A stretch of DNA of 64,000 nt, taken from positions 558,001-622,000 of the forward strand of contig NZ_CP010892.1 in NCBI RefSeq assembly GCF_000931465.1. Direction: 5' to 3'. Made by a program: the position numbers and the translations under genes. The notes beneath the pieces were generated by a model. That model searched no databases and was not told where the DNA came from. It saw nothing but the letters and a program-made list of their open reading frames with translations. Source of the stretch: Pseudomonas sp. MRSN 12121. GTDB lineage: Bacteria > Pseudomonadota > Gammaproteobacteria > Pseudomonadales > Pseudomonadaceae. This document shows positions 17,378-26,093 of this stretch, in pieces (position 1 is the first letter of the stretch; each line of letters opens with the position of its first letter).

Positions 17378-18154
17378 ATGGATGAGAATCAAGTGCAGTT
17401 TAGTCAGGAAAGCGACATCACCCTGGTGGTTACCAGTTGTGGCCGTCTGGATCTGCTCAAGCTTACGCTGGAGAGTTTCGATCGCTTCAACACGGCCCCG
17501 ATCCGTGAAGTCTTCATTACCGAGGATGCCGGCGACGAGCGGGTGCGTGCTGCGGTGCCCGCGCACTGGAAGGATCACTGCACCTTCTTCGTCAACCGGC
17601 CCAAGCTCGGGCAGTTGGCTTCGATCGACCTTGCCTACGAACAGGTCAAGACCCCCTACGTCTTTCATTGCGAAGACGACTGGGAGTTCTACCGCCCGGG
17701 TTTTGTCGAGGACTCGAAGACGATTCTCGAACAGCGCCCGGACATCCTGCAGGTCTGGCTGCGCAGTTATGCCCATGACTTGCGGGTCCACAGCCCGTAC
17801 ATCCATCTCGGAGCCCGCGAGCTGATCGGCGGCGTGCCGTGCTACCCGCTGATTTCCGACAAGCCCGAGTGGCAAAGTTTCTCGCTGAACCCCGGTTTGC
17901 GCCGCATGGAGCAATATCGACTGTGCGCGCCCTTTGCCGGGCACGGTGGCGAAAAAGCGCTGTCCAAGCGCTATGCCGAGCTGAATCTGACGGCTGTCAG
18001 CCTTGAAGGCGACGCAGTGCTGCACACTGGTTTTGGCCTGCATGTGGAGACGTCTGTGGAGCGCGAGCGCAAGGCGCGCCGCAGTCGTCGCGAGCAGATC
18101 AAGCTTGTTCTCGTCCTGTTGCTTGGAGTCGCTATTGGCTGGTTCATCAATTAA
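17378..18154 (+). CDS. wapR: GT2-like glycosyltransferase with C-terminal membrane anchor (WapR-like)
   Basis: A 258-residue GT2-type enzyme positioned like PA5000 (WapR, recalled), the alpha-1,3-rhamnosyltransferase that makes the core form able to accept O antigen. Residues 12-35 hold D-I-T-L-V-V-T-S-C-G-R-L-D-L-L-K-L-T, and a nucleotide-sugar motif H-C-E-D-D-W-E-F-Y sits near residue 100. The last about 18 residues (K-L-V-L-V-L-L-L-G-V-A-I-G-W-F-I-N), after a basic stretch, form a C-terminal transmembrane tail. Start at ATG 17378; an in-frame TTG at 17363 is less likely. Rhamnose specificity is inferred from position only. Confidence 0.78.
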   Translation: MDENQVQFSQESDITLVVTSCGRLDLLKLTLESFDRFNTAPIREVFITEDAGDERVRAAVPAHWKDHCTFFVNRPKLGQLASIDLAYEQVKTPYVFHCEDDWEFYRPGFVEDSKTILEQRPDILQVWLRSYAHDLRVHSPYIHLGARELIGGVPCYPLISDKPEWQSFSLNPGLRRMEQYRLCAPFAGHGGEKALSKRYAELNLTAVSLEGDAVLHTGFGLHVETSVERERKARRSRREQIKLVLVLLLGVAIGWFIN

Positions 18155-18202
18155 CCGTACCGATTCCATGTTCCCGGAGCTTGCGAAAGGGCTGTGTGCC
18201 CA

Positions 18203-19300
18203 ATGAGCATTCTCAACGTCATGTGGGCGGGGGGCAGCGCCTTCGCCTCTGTCCACAAGGTCCATCAGCAGATCCTTTCCCAGGCCGCGCCGGGTACGGT
18301 GATCAAGACCTGGCTGCTGCGGGGGCCCGCCACCGGCTGTGTCGCCGAAGTGGGAGAGTGCCGGGAGTGGAACCTGTCGTCGGCGCGCCTGAAGGGCAAG
18401 CATGCCTGGCGCCTGCTTTCCCCCTGGCTACGGGCCAGTTTTCGCAAGGCGTTGCAAGACAGCGATGCCCAGGTGCTGTTGCTTGATGGCCTGGGAGTGG
18501 CGCGTACCCTGCTGCCGGTGCTCAAGTCCCTGCCGCATATTCGCGCGGTGGTGGTGATCCATGGGTCCACACGCCTGCATCGCCAGGACCGAAAACTGTT
18601 CCTTCAGCTCCCCGCCTCGCAACTGACCCTCGCTGCCGTGTCGCAGACACTGGCAGCCTGCCTCGAAGACGATTTGCAAATGCCGGTAACCACCCTGCGC
18701 AGTGCGTTCGATCCGCAGGCCTTCAACGCCAGGTTGCTGCCGCGCGCCGAGGCCCGCGCCGCCCTGGGCTTGCCCGCGAGCGATGTGCCGGTGTTCGGGG
18801 CGGTCGGCCGTCTGGTGGATGACAAGGGGTTTGCCTGCCTGCTGGAGGCCTTCGCCAAGGCCCTCGCCAGCCAGCCGGACATGCGCCTGGTGATTATCGG
18901 CGAAGGCGCGAATCGGGCGGCGCTCGAAGCGCGCGTCGATCTGCTGGGCTTGCGAGACAAAGTGTCGCTGCCTGGGCACCTGAAGCATGCCGCGACGCTT
19001 TACAAGGCGTTCGACTGGGTGGCCATTCCCTCCCTGGATGAGGGCCTGGGGCTGATTCTCCAGGAGGCGGTGATGTCCGGCGTGCCGGTGTTGACGAGCG
19101 ACCTGCAGGTCTTCCGCGAACAACTGGCCGATACCGGGCGTTATGCCCCGGTGAATGACATCGACGCCTGGCAGCACGCCATTCTCCAGGCGTTGGACCT
19201 GCCTGCTCGGGACATCGCGGCCGAGCAATACGTTGCGCTGGCGCCTGACCTGGCCTGGCAACGCTTCAGTCGGGCGGCCGCCAGCCTGCTGTCATGCTGA
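18203..19300 (+). CDS. GT4 glycosyltransferase, extra outer-core enzyme
   Basis: A 365-residue GT4 glycosyltransferase starting M-S-I-L-N-V-M-W-A-G-G-S-A-F. It has the donor-domain sequence V-F-G-A-V-G-R-L-V-D-D-K-G-F and then P-S-L-D-E-G-L-G-L-I-L-Q-E-A-V-M-S-G-V-P-V with the E-x7-E pair. I do not recall an equivalent between wapR and waaL in P. aeruginosa PAO1, so this may be a lineage-specific outer-core enzyme. The ATG at 18203 is taken because upstream in-frame codons precede the conserved N-terminus. Its last nine bases overlap the convergent kinase-like gene. Confidence 0.8.
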   Translation: MSILNVMWAGGSAFASVHKVHQQILSQAAPGTVIKTWLLRGPATGCVAEVGECREWNLSSARLKGKHAWRLLSPWLRASFRKALQDSDAQVLLLDGLGVARTLLPVLKSLPHIRAVVVIHGSTRLHRQDRKLFLQLPASQLTLAAVSQTLAACLEDDLQMPVTTLRSAFDPQAFNARLLPRAEARAALGLPASDVPVFGAVGRLVDDKGFACLLEAFAKALASQPDMRLVIIGEGANRAALEARVDLLGLRDKVSLPGHLKHAATLYKAFDWVAIPSLDEGLGLILQEAVMSGVPVLTSDLQVFREQLADTGRYAPVNDIDAWQHAILQALDLPARDIAAEQYVALAPDLAWQRFSRAAASLLSC

Positions 19301-19897
19301 CAGCAGGGCTTGCTCCAGGGCCTGCATCGGAAAGCTCCCGTTCAGCTTCTCCCGGGCAATATAGCGGGCGAAGTGTTGCAGGTTGCGTTTGACCAGATGG
19401 CGCGGTAGCGGCCCACGGAAGAAGCGCATGTCAGCCACGTCGATCAGGCCGAAGCGGTGGTCCGGGGTGATGACGATATTGCCCAGGTGCAGCGAGCGGA
19501 AATAAATCCCCGAGGCGTGCAGATTGCGGATCAACCCGATCAGGTCCGGCAGGGTCTGTTGCCAGTCGAAGCCGTCCTTGCCGGCCACCTGGCGCAGGGT
19601 TTCGCCTGGCAGCGGCTGGTAGAGCACCGCGGTCATGCCGGGTTGTTCCAGGCGATAGAACTTGAGGACCTGCAGGGTCGGAACGCCGAGCTGTTCCAGG
19701 CGCGCGGCATTGTCGATGAAGCGCTTTGAATAAGGCCGAAACAATGCGGATGAAAAAAGACGCTTGCGCCGGAACAGTTTCAGGATATTCCCGTCCTGCA
19801 ACAGGTAGACTTTCGGGCCGTAACTGTCGGCCTCCAGAATCCTGGCGCCTTCAATCATCTGATTCAAAGTGGCTTGGGGAAGCCGGGAGCATTGCAT
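19292..19897 (-). CDS. Kinase-like protein of the LPS core locus, catalytic Asp replaced
   Basis: A 201-residue kinase-fold protein on the opposite strand, resembling the PA4998 type found beside waaL. It has N-I-L-K-L-F with a candidate ATP-lysine at 40, an L-H-L-G-N loop at 136-140, and G-L-I-D-V-A-D at 150-156 as the metal-binding motif. The residue expected to be the catalytic aspartate is serine: the stretch reads Y-F-R-S-L-H-L-G-N at 132-140. The ATG at 19897 is preferred over in-frame codons farther upstream, which encode low-complexity sequence. It is divergent from waaL with a 108-base gap. Role unknown; core phosphorylation or a regulatory pseudokinase are both possible. Confidence 0.75.
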   Translation of the reverse strand: MQCSRLPQATLNQMIEGARILEADSYGPKVYLLQDGNILKLFRRKRLFSSALFRPYSKRFIDNAARLEQLGVPTLQVLKFYRLEQPGMTAVLYQPLPGETLRQVAGKDGFDWQQTLPDLIGLIRNLHASGIYFRSLHLGNIVITPDHRFGLIDVADMRFFRGPLPRHLVKRNLQHFARYIAREKLNGSFPMQALEQALLSA

Positions 19898-20005
19898 CGT
19901 AGGAAGCCTTGTCGAAGTGGCGGGCACAGTGGCGGGCAATGATGCCGAAAAGTTGTCGTTTTAACCATGCCGGGTTGGCTGGGTGAATAAATTAGGAGCG
20001 AATGA

Positions 20006-21178
20006 ATGCACGCCACACGCTGGGCGCAAGTATGGATGACGATCGGATTGCTATGGTTTTTGCTGGCCATCGCCCTGGCACCCACCAACAAGCTCTATCA
20101 GCAGGGGCTGGTCGCCTTCCTGTGGTTGCCGGCGATGGTCCTGGCCTGGTCCGCGCGCGAGCGCCTGGTGCAATGGTGGCAAGCCCAGCGCTGGCTTGGG
20201 CTGGCCCTGCTCGGGTTGGCGGTCTGGGGACTGATCAGCCTGTTCTGGACCCAGGCCGAGGATCCGTCGCGCGAGGCCAAGCGCCTGTTGTATATAGCGG
20301 TGTTCCTGCTGTTCTTCCCGATTTACGCCAATGCCCGGCCCGAGCGGATCATCAAGGTCATGCAATGGGGCGGATTGGGGCTGGCGGTGATCGCGTTGCT
20401 GGCCATCATCCAGTTCTACGGGATCAAGGGAAATGTCTGGTGGGCGCGCCTGGAGGGCTTGGGTGAGTTGGCTCATCCCATCCTCGGTGGTTATGTCATC
20501 GGCCTGACTGCTATCTGGCTGCTTCACTGGGCGCCCGATACCCGTCCTCTCCAGGCGGTATGGCTGGTCGCGTTGGTGTTGCTCGGCGGGTTCGTCGTGC
20601 TGTGTCAGAGCCGGGGTGCAGCGTTGGCCCTGTTCCTGACGGTGGTGGCGATGCCGATCTGGTGCCGGGACCGGCGCAGCCGGATCTTTGCTGCAGCGGC
20701 GCTACTGGTGGCGATGCTGATCTTCTGGTTTCTCGAACCCCTGGTGCTGGAACGCGGTGTTTCCTATCGACCACAGATTCTCATGGCCAGCCTGCAAATG
20801 ATTGCCGAGCATCCATGGACAGGCCTGGGGCTGGGCTCGGGTTATAGAGTGGCGGCCGCAGGAGAGGTGTTCGACCATGCCCATAACCTGTTCAGCCACG
20901 TTGCCATCGAGCTGGGGATTCCCGGATTGCTGCTGTGGGGAGCGGTCTGGTTGATGGTCCTGCGCGAAGCCTGGCGCGCCCGCGAGACGCTCTATGGCCG
21001 CGGTGTCATCGGAATCTGGCTGTTTTCCTTCCTGGCCATGGAATTCGATGCCGCGAGCCTGACCGGGACCCCTCGGGCCGAATGGTTCATCAGCTGGCTG
21101 CCCATCGGCCTGGCGACTGTTTTGGTCTGGGCACGGGGCAGTCATACAGGCTGTGATAAAATCCCGCGTTCCTCCTAA
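20006..21178 (+). CDS. waaL: O-antigen ligase
   Basis: WaaL joins undecaprenol-linked O antigen to lipid A-core on the periplasmic side of the inner membrane. The 390-residue polytopic protein has about ten to twelve hydrophobic segments. The large periplasmic loop ends with F-D-H-A-H-N-L-F-S-H-V-A-I-E-L-G, the Wzy_C/WaaL histidine motif required for ligation. The ATG at 20006 has AGGAG 7 bases upstream. It precedes msbA by 15 bases, so lipid A-core flipping and O-antigen ligation are likely co-transcribed. Confidence 0.9.
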   Translation: MHATRWAQVWMTIGLLWFLLAIALAPTNKLYQQGLVAFLWLPAMVLAWSARERLVQWWQAQRWLGLALLGLAVWGLISLFWTQAEDPSREAKRLLYIAVFLLFFPIYANARPERIIKVMQWGGLGLAVIALLAIIQFYGIKGNVWWARLEGLGELAHPILGGYVIGLTAIWLLHWAPDTRPLQAVWLVALVLLGGFVVLCQSRGAALALFLTVVAMPIWCRDRRSRIFAAAALLVAMLIFWFLEPLVLERGVSYRPQILMASLQMIAEHPWTGLGLGSGYRVAAAGEVFDHAHNLFSHVAIELGIPGLLLWGAVWLMVLREAWRARETLYGRGVIGIWLFSFLAMEFDAASLTGTPRAEWFISWLPIGLATVLVWARGSHTGCDKIPRSS

Positions 21179-21193
21179 CCAGTGAGCTCTACG

Positions 21194-23002
21194 ATGAGTG
21201 AAGCACCGCCCAAAGCGGACCAGGATTCCAGCCTGAAGATCTATTTCCGGCTGTTGGGGTATGTGAAACCCTACATAGGCATTTTCCTGCTGAGTATCGT
21301 GGGCTTCGTGATATTTGCTTCCACCCAGCCGATGCTGGCGGGCATTCTCAAATATTTCGTCGACGGCTTGAGCAACCCCGAAGCGGTGCTCTTCCCCAAC
21401 GTTCCCTATCTGCGCGACTTGCAGCTGTTGATGGCGGTGCCGCTGCTGATCATCCTGATCGCGGCCTGGCAGGGGCTTGGCTCCTTCCTCGGCAACTACT
21501 ACCTGGCGAAGGTTTCCCTGGGGCTGGTGCACGACCTGCGGGTCGAGCTGTTCAACAAACTGCTGGTATTGCCCAACCGCTATTTCGATACGCATAACTC
21601 CGGGCACCTGATTTCCCGCATTACCTTCAACGTCACCATGGTCACCGGCGCCGCCACCGATGCGATCAAGGTGGTGATCCGCGAAGGCCTGACGGTGGTG
21701 TTCCTGTTCGTCTACCTGCTGTGGATGAACTGGAAGCTGACCCTGGTGATGCTGGCGATCCTGCCGTTGATCGCAATGATGGTCGGCAACACCAGCAAGA
21801 AATTCCGCAAGCAGAGCAAGAAGATCCAGGTGGCCATGGGCGATGTGACGCACGTCGCCTCCGAGACCATCCAGGGCTATCGCGTAGTGCGCAGTTTCGG
21901 CGGCGAAAGCTACGAACAGCAGCGTTTCGTCGACGCCAGCCAGAGCAACACCGACAAACAGCTGCGCATGACCAAGACGGGCGCGGTCTACACGCCGATG
22001 CTGCAGCTGGTGATCTATTCCGCCATGGCGGTGCTGATGTTCCTGGTGCTGTTCCTGCGGGGCGATGCCACGGCGGGCGACCTGGTGGCCTACATCACCG
22101 CCGCCGGCCTGCTGCCCAAGCCGATTCGCCAGCTCTCGGAAGTCAGTTCGACCATCCAGAAGGGCGTGGCGGGCGCGGAAAGCATTTTCGAACAGCTGGA
22201 TGTCGAGCCCGAAGTCGACCTGGGCCAGGTCGAGCGCGAGCGTATCGACGGTCGCCTGGAAGTGCGCAACCTGAGCTTCACCTATCCGGGCACGGACCGC
22301 GAAGTGTTGAAGGACATCAATTTCACTGCCGCGCCGGGGCAGATGATTGCGCTGGTCGGTCGTTCCGGCAGCGGCAAGTCGACCCTGGCCAGCCTGATTC
22401 CACGCTTCTATCACCACGAAACCGGGCAGATCCTTCTCGACGACGTGGAGATCGAGGACTACCGCCTGCGCAATCTGCGCCGGCATGTGGCCCAGGTGAC
22501 CCAGCACGTGACCCTGTTCAACGACAGCGTGGCCGCCAACATCGCCTATGGCGACCTGGCCGGCGCGCCGCGGGAAGACATCGAGAAGGCGGCGACGGAT
22601 GCCTACGCCATGGACTTCATCTCGCAGCTGCCCGAAGGCCTGGACACCCAGGTCGGCGAGAACGGCGTGCTGCTCTCCGGTGGCCAGCGTCAACGCCTGG
22701 CGATTGCCCGGGCCCTGTTGAAGAATGCGCCGCTGCTGATTCTCGACGAGGCTACCTCGGCCCTGGACACCGAGTCCGAGCGGCATATCCAGGCGGCCCT
22801 GGACAAGGTCATGAAGGGCCGCACCACCCTGGTGATCGCGCACCGCCTGTCGACCATCGAGAAGGCCGACCTGATCCTGGTCATGGATCAGGGGCGGATC
22901 GTCGAGCGGGGCACCCATGTCGACCTGCTGGCGCAGAACGGCTACTACTCGCGCCTGCATGCCATGGGCCTGGACGAGCCTGCCTCCGAAGGCATCGCCT
23001 GA
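21194..23002 (+). CDS. msbA: Lipid A-core flippase, ABC transporter
   Basis: MsbA flips lipid A-core across the inner membrane using ATP. The 602-residue half-transporter has six transmembrane helices in about residues 1-330. Its nucleotide-binding domain has Walker A G-R-S-G-S-G-K-S-T near 388, signature L-S-G-G-Q-R-Q-R-L near 494, and Walker B L-L-I-L-D-E-A-T-S-A-L-D near 513. The ATG at 21194 is chosen because it starts the conserved M-S-E-A-P-P region; an in-frame GTG lies 12 bases upstream. A strong hairpin follows the stop codon. Confidence 0.97.
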   Translation: MSEAPPKADQDSSLKIYFRLLGYVKPYIGIFLLSIVGFVIFASTQPMLAGILKYFVDGLSNPEAVLFPNVPYLRDLQLLMAVPLLIILIAAWQGLGSFLGNYYLAKVSLGLVHDLRVELFNKLLVLPNRYFDTHNSGHLISRITFNVTMVTGAATDAIKVVIREGLTVVFLFVYLLWMNWKLTLVMLAILPLIAMMVGNTSKKFRKQSKKIQVAMGDVTHVASETIQGYRVVRSFGGESYEQQRFVDASQSNTDKQLRMTKTGAVYTPMLQLVIYSAMAVLMFLVLFLRGDATAGDLVAYITAAGLLPKPIRQLSEVSSTIQKGVAGAESIFEQLDVEPEVDLGQVERERIDGRLEVRNLSFTYPGTDREVLKDINFTAAPGQMIALVGRSGSGKSTLASLIPRFYHHETGQILLDDVEIEDYRLRNLRRHVAQVTQHVTLFNDSVAANIAYGDLAGAPREDIEKAATDAYAMDFISQLPEGLDTQVGENGVLLSGGQRQRLAIARALLKNAPLLILDEATSALDTESERHIQAALDKVMKGRTTLVIAHRLSTIEKADLILVMDQGRIVERGTHVDLLAQNGYYSRLHAMGLDEPASEGIA

Positions 23003-23006
23003 ACCA

Positions 23007-23040
23007 CGCACCAGGATGGGCGCCTGCCCATCCTGGTGCG
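23007..23040 (+). terminator. Strong hairpin after msbA
   Basis: CGCACCAGGATGGGC and GCCCATCCTGGTGCG form a perfect 15-base stem with a GCCT loop, starting four bases after the msbA stop. No T tract follows, so it may be a 3' stabiliser or partial terminator. It separates msbA from the sulfotransferase gene. Confidence 0.55.
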
Positions 23041-23204
23041 GTCCCCGGCGTGCAAGGCGCCGGGCTCGTTGTATCAGCCTTTTTGTATCCAGCCTCTTAC
23101 CATCTTGACCAAGCCTAAATAATCCAGCGTTTCGCCCTTGTTATGGTGCCAGCCTCAATCGTCGGCGGAATCGAGGGGGGCAACCCCGTCGCGCGGGTGC
23201 TGGA

Positions 23205-23909
23205 ATGTTGCAACGTTATCTGTGGAAATTGCTGCCCAAGTCGCAGCGGGCATTCTTGCTGGGGCGTCTGCCGGTGGTGGACCGCCAGGTGGTGAACAAG
23301 TCGATGTCCGCCAACGTGCGTTTTCCGACGCCGTTCCGCGAGCATGGCTGTGTGTTCATCCATGTGCCCAAGTGTGCAGGAAGCAGCCTGTGTGCGGCCT
23401 TGTTCGACGGTTGGACGCCCGGGCACTTGCCGCTGTACTGGTACGAGCAACAGTTTCCCCGGCAATTCGCCAGCAGTTTCAAGTTCGCGGTGGTCCGCGA
23501 CCCTCTGGAGCGGGCCTATTCGGCCTATGCCTTTTTGCGCGGCAACCAACTCAGCCGCCGCGACCAGGCGGCCCAGCGGCTGGTCAGCCACTATCGCGAT
23601 TTCGACGACTTTGTCGGTCGCTGGCTGCATCCGGAAAATATCCACAGGCAATTGCACTTCGCCCCGCAGACCGACTTCCTGGTGGACTCCATGGGGCGCC
23701 TGGGCATGGATTTCATCGGCTATCAGGAACACCTGCAGCGCGATTACCAATTGCTCAGCGAACATCTGGGGGTGAGCCGCTCCCTGCCGCGCCTCAACGA
23801 GTCGCAGCAGCGGCACGAGGCACCGGCCCGAGACTTTTGTTCGGTGCGCACCCGCCGCTTGGTACGCCGGGCCTACCAGCGCGACTACGAGCTGCTCGGC
23901 TATGAGTGA
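23205..23909 (+). CDS. Sulfotransferase family 2 protein, PAPS-dependent
   Basis: A 234-residue cytosolic sulfotransferase of the Sulfotransfer_2 type, expected to move sulfate from PAPS to a carbohydrate hydroxyl. The 5'-phosphosulfate loop is C-V-F-I-H-V-P-K-C-A-G-S-S-L at 49-62, with the catalytic-type lysine at 56. The 3'-phosphate motif F-A-V-V-R-D-P-L-E-R-A-Y-S-A-Y lies at 94-108, and D-F-I-G-Y-Q-E-H-L at 169-177 is the family's later motif. No signal peptide is present. The ATG at 23205 has a weak ribosome site. It overlaps the APS kinase gene by eight bases, so donor synthesis and donor use are coupled. Its place between msbA and hldE suggests a core-sugar acceptor, but the acceptor is unproven. 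Confidence 0.85.
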   Translation: MLQRYLWKLLPKSQRAFLLGRLPVVDRQVVNKSMSANVRFPTPFREHGCVFIHVPKCAGSSLCAALFDGWTPGHLPLYWYEQQFPRQFASSFKFAVVRDPLERAYSAYAFLRGNQLSRRDQAAQRLVSHYRDFDDFVGRWLHPENIHRQLHFAPQTDFLVDSMGRLGMDFIGYQEHLQRDYQLLSEHLGVSRSLPRLNESQQRHEAPARDFCSVRTRRLVRRAYQRDYELLGYE

Positions 23910-24513
23910 GCCCCTGGCGCCGCCTGGCCCGCCGGCCGGGGTTCATCCCTGCAGCCTGTCCCTGACCGCGCTCGAGCGAGCGGCGCTCAAGCACCAGCGT
24001 CCATGCTGCATCTGGCTGACCGGCTTGTCCGGCGCCGGCAAGTCGACCCTGGCCAATCTGCTGGAGTTGCGCCTGAACGGGCGGGGCCTGCACACCTTCG
24101 TCCTGGACGGCGACAATGTGCGCGGCGGCCTGTGCCGGGACCTGGGCATGGACGCCGAGGCCCGCAAGGAAAATACCCGGCGGCTGGCCGAAGTGGCGCG
24201 GCTGATGGTGGAGGCGGGGCTGATCGTGATCGTCTGCGCGATTACCCCATTTCGCGCCGAGCGCGCCGCGGCACGGGCCTTGTTCGCCGAGGGCGAGTTT
24301 TTGGAGGTCTATGTCAGTACCTCCTTTGCCGCCTGTGCCCGGCGCGATCCCAAAGGCCTGTATCGGGCTGCGAGCGAAGGGCGCATCCGCGATTTCACCG
24401 GCCTCGACAGCCCCTATGAAGCCCCGTTGGACCCTGACTGCGAAATCGACACCGAAACGCTCGGGCCGGGCTGCGCGACCGATCGGCTCATGGCGCTTTT
24501 GCTCAATAAATGA
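23902..24513 (+). CDS. cysC: Adenylylsulfate (APS) kinase
   Basis: CysC phosphorylates adenosine 5'-phosphosulfate to PAPS. The 203-residue protein has the family length, P-loop G-L-S-G-A-G-K-S-T at 41-49, L-D-G-D-N-V-R-G-G-L after it, I-V-C-A-I-T-P-F-R, and the late D-F-T-G-L-D-S-P-Y-E-A-P motif. It starts inside the end of the sulfotransferase gene. As no sulfate adenylyltransferase is nearby, APS must come from the housekeeping cysD/cysN system. A stand-alone copy next to a sulfotransferase points to PAPS supply for glycan sulfation more than to cysteine synthesis; that is inference. Confidence 0.92.
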   Translation: MSEPLAPPGPPAGVHPCSLSLTALERAALKHQRPCCIWLTGLSGAGKSTLANLLELRLNGRGLHTFVLDGDNVRGGLCRDLGMDAEARKENTRRLAEVARLMVEAGLIVIVCAITPFRAERAAARALFAEGEFLEVYVSTSFAACARRDPKGLYRAASEGRIRDFTGLDSPYEAPLDPDCEIDTETLGPGCATDRLMALLLNK

Positions 24514-24614
24514 ACAGCGCATGGCGATCGCGAATACTGGTGCAGCGGTAGAACTAGGCAGCGTTCACCCTGTGTTAATATCGCGCCCCTGTTCATTTTG
24601 TATGTGGGATCTCC

Positions 24615-26039
24615 ATGAAGTTGTCCATGCCGCGATTCGATCAAGCCCCCGTCTTGGTGGTCGGCGATGTCATGCTCGACCGCTACTGGCATGGCGGTAC
24701 CTCACGGATTTCCCCTGAGGCGCCGGTACCGGTAGTCAAGGTCGAGCAGATCGAGGACCGCCCGGGCGGTGCCGCGAACGTTGCCTTGAACATCGCCGCG
24801 CTCGGCGCGCCGGCTTCGCTGGTCGGCGTCACCGGCGACGACGAGGCTGCCGACAGCCTCTCCAACAGTCTCGAAGGCGCAGGCGTACGCGCCTTGTTCC
24901 AGCGCATCGCCCATCAGCCGACCATCGTCAAGCTGCGGGTCATGAGCCGGCACCAGCAATTGCTGCGTATCGATTTCGAACAACCCTTCGCCACCGACGC
25001 CCTGGCGTTGGGCGCCGAAGTCGACCGGTTGCTGGACGGCATCAAGGTGCTGGTGCTGTCCGACTACGGCAAGGGTGCCCTGAGGAACCATCAGGTGCTG
25101 ATCCAGGCCGCGCGCGCGCGCGGCATCCCGGTGCTGGCGGACCCGAAGGGCAAGGACTTTTCGATCTATCGTGGCGCCAGCCTGATCACCCCGAACCTCA
25201 GCGAATTCGAAACCATCGTGGGCGGTTGCGTCGACGAACACGACCTGGTCAGCAAAGGCGCGAAGCTGATGCACGACCTGGAGCTGGGCGCCTTGCTGGT
25301 GACCCGTGGCGAACATGGCATGACCCTGTTGCGCCCCGATCACCCGGCGCTGCACCTGCCAGCGCGGGCCCGTGAAGTGTTCGACGTCACCGGTGCCGGC
25401 GACACGGTGATCTCCACCCTGGCGGCGGCGATCGCGGCGGGCGAGGAATTGCCACACGCGGTGGCCCTGGCCAACCTGGCGGCCGGCATCGTGGTCGGCA
25501 AGCTGGGAACCGCGGCCATCAGCGCTCCGGAGCTGCGTCGCGCGATCCAGCGTGAAGAAGGTTCCGAGCGTGGTGTGTTGAGCCTCGACCAGTTGCTGCT
25601 GGCGATCGACGACGCGCGGGCGCACAAAGAGAAGATCGTGTTCACCAACGGCTGCTTCGACATCCTCCACGCCGGCCATGTGACCTACCTCGAACAGGCG
25701 CGGGCGCAAGGCGACCGGCTGATCGTGGCGATCAACGACGATGCGTCGGTCAGCCGCCTGAAAGGGCCGGGGCGGCCCATCAACAGTGTCGACCGGCGCA
25801 TGGCGGTACTGGCCGGCCTCGGTGCGGTGGACTGGGTCATCAGCTTCCCCGAAGGCACGCCGGAAAACCTGCTGGCCCAGGTCCGGCCGGATGTGCTGGT
25901 CAAGGGCGGGGACTACTCGGTCGACCAGGTGGTCGGCGCCGATATCGTCAAGGCCTATGGCGGTACCGTGAAGGTGCTGGGCCTGGTGGAGAACAGCTCC
26001 ACCACCGCCATCGTCGAGAAAATCCGCAAGACCGAATGA
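24615..26039 (+). CDS. hldE: Bifunctional heptose 7-phosphate kinase / heptose 1-phosphate adenylyltransferase
   Basis: HldE makes ADP-heptose precursors for WaaC and WaaF. The 474-residue protein fuses a ribokinase-type N-terminal domain with a nucleotidyltransferase domain. The N-domain has the anion-hole/base motif D-V-T-G-A-G-D-T-V with Asp 263. The C-domain has [14 protein letters not shown] with the HxGH motif near residue 343. Its ATG at 24615 follows a 101-base gap after cysC. The position next to msbA and waaL matches P. aeruginosa PA4996 (recalled), apart from the inserted sulfation genes. Confidence 0.97.
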   Translation: MKLSMPRFDQAPVLVVGDVMLDRYWHGGTSRISPEAPVPVVKVEQIEDRPGGAANVALNIAALGAPASLVGVTGDDEAADSLSNSLEGAGVRALFQRIAHQPTIVKLRVMSRHQQLLRIDFEQPFATDALALGAEVDRLLDGIKVLVLSDYGKGALRNHQVLIQAARARGIPVLADPKGKDFSIYRGASLITPNLSEFETIVGGCVDEHDLVSKGAKLMHDLELGALLVTRGEHGMTLLRPDHPALHLPARAREVFDVTGAGDTVISTLAAAIAAGEELPHAVALANLAAGIVVGKLGTAAISAPELRRAIQREEGSERGVLSLDQLLLAIDDARAHKEKIVFTNGCFDILHAGHVTYLEQARAQGDRLIVAINDDASVSRLKGPGRPINSVDRRMAVLAGLGAVDWVISFPEGTPENLLAQVRPDVLVKGGDYSVDQVVGADIVKAYGGTVKVLGLVENSSTTAIVEKIRKTE

Positions 26040-26093
26040 GGTCTGCCGCCAGCCCGCCTGCTCCAGGGAAACCTGCAGCGGCCGGGCTGGTCT

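Noticed and set aside
20702..23011. 769-codon open frame antisense to waaL and msbA
   Set aside because: H/Q/R-rich translation typical of an antisense shadow; msbA motifs are on the other strand.
23105..23145. TTGACC as a -35 box for the sulfotransferase gene
   Set aside because: No acceptable -10 sequence at 16-18 bases distance.
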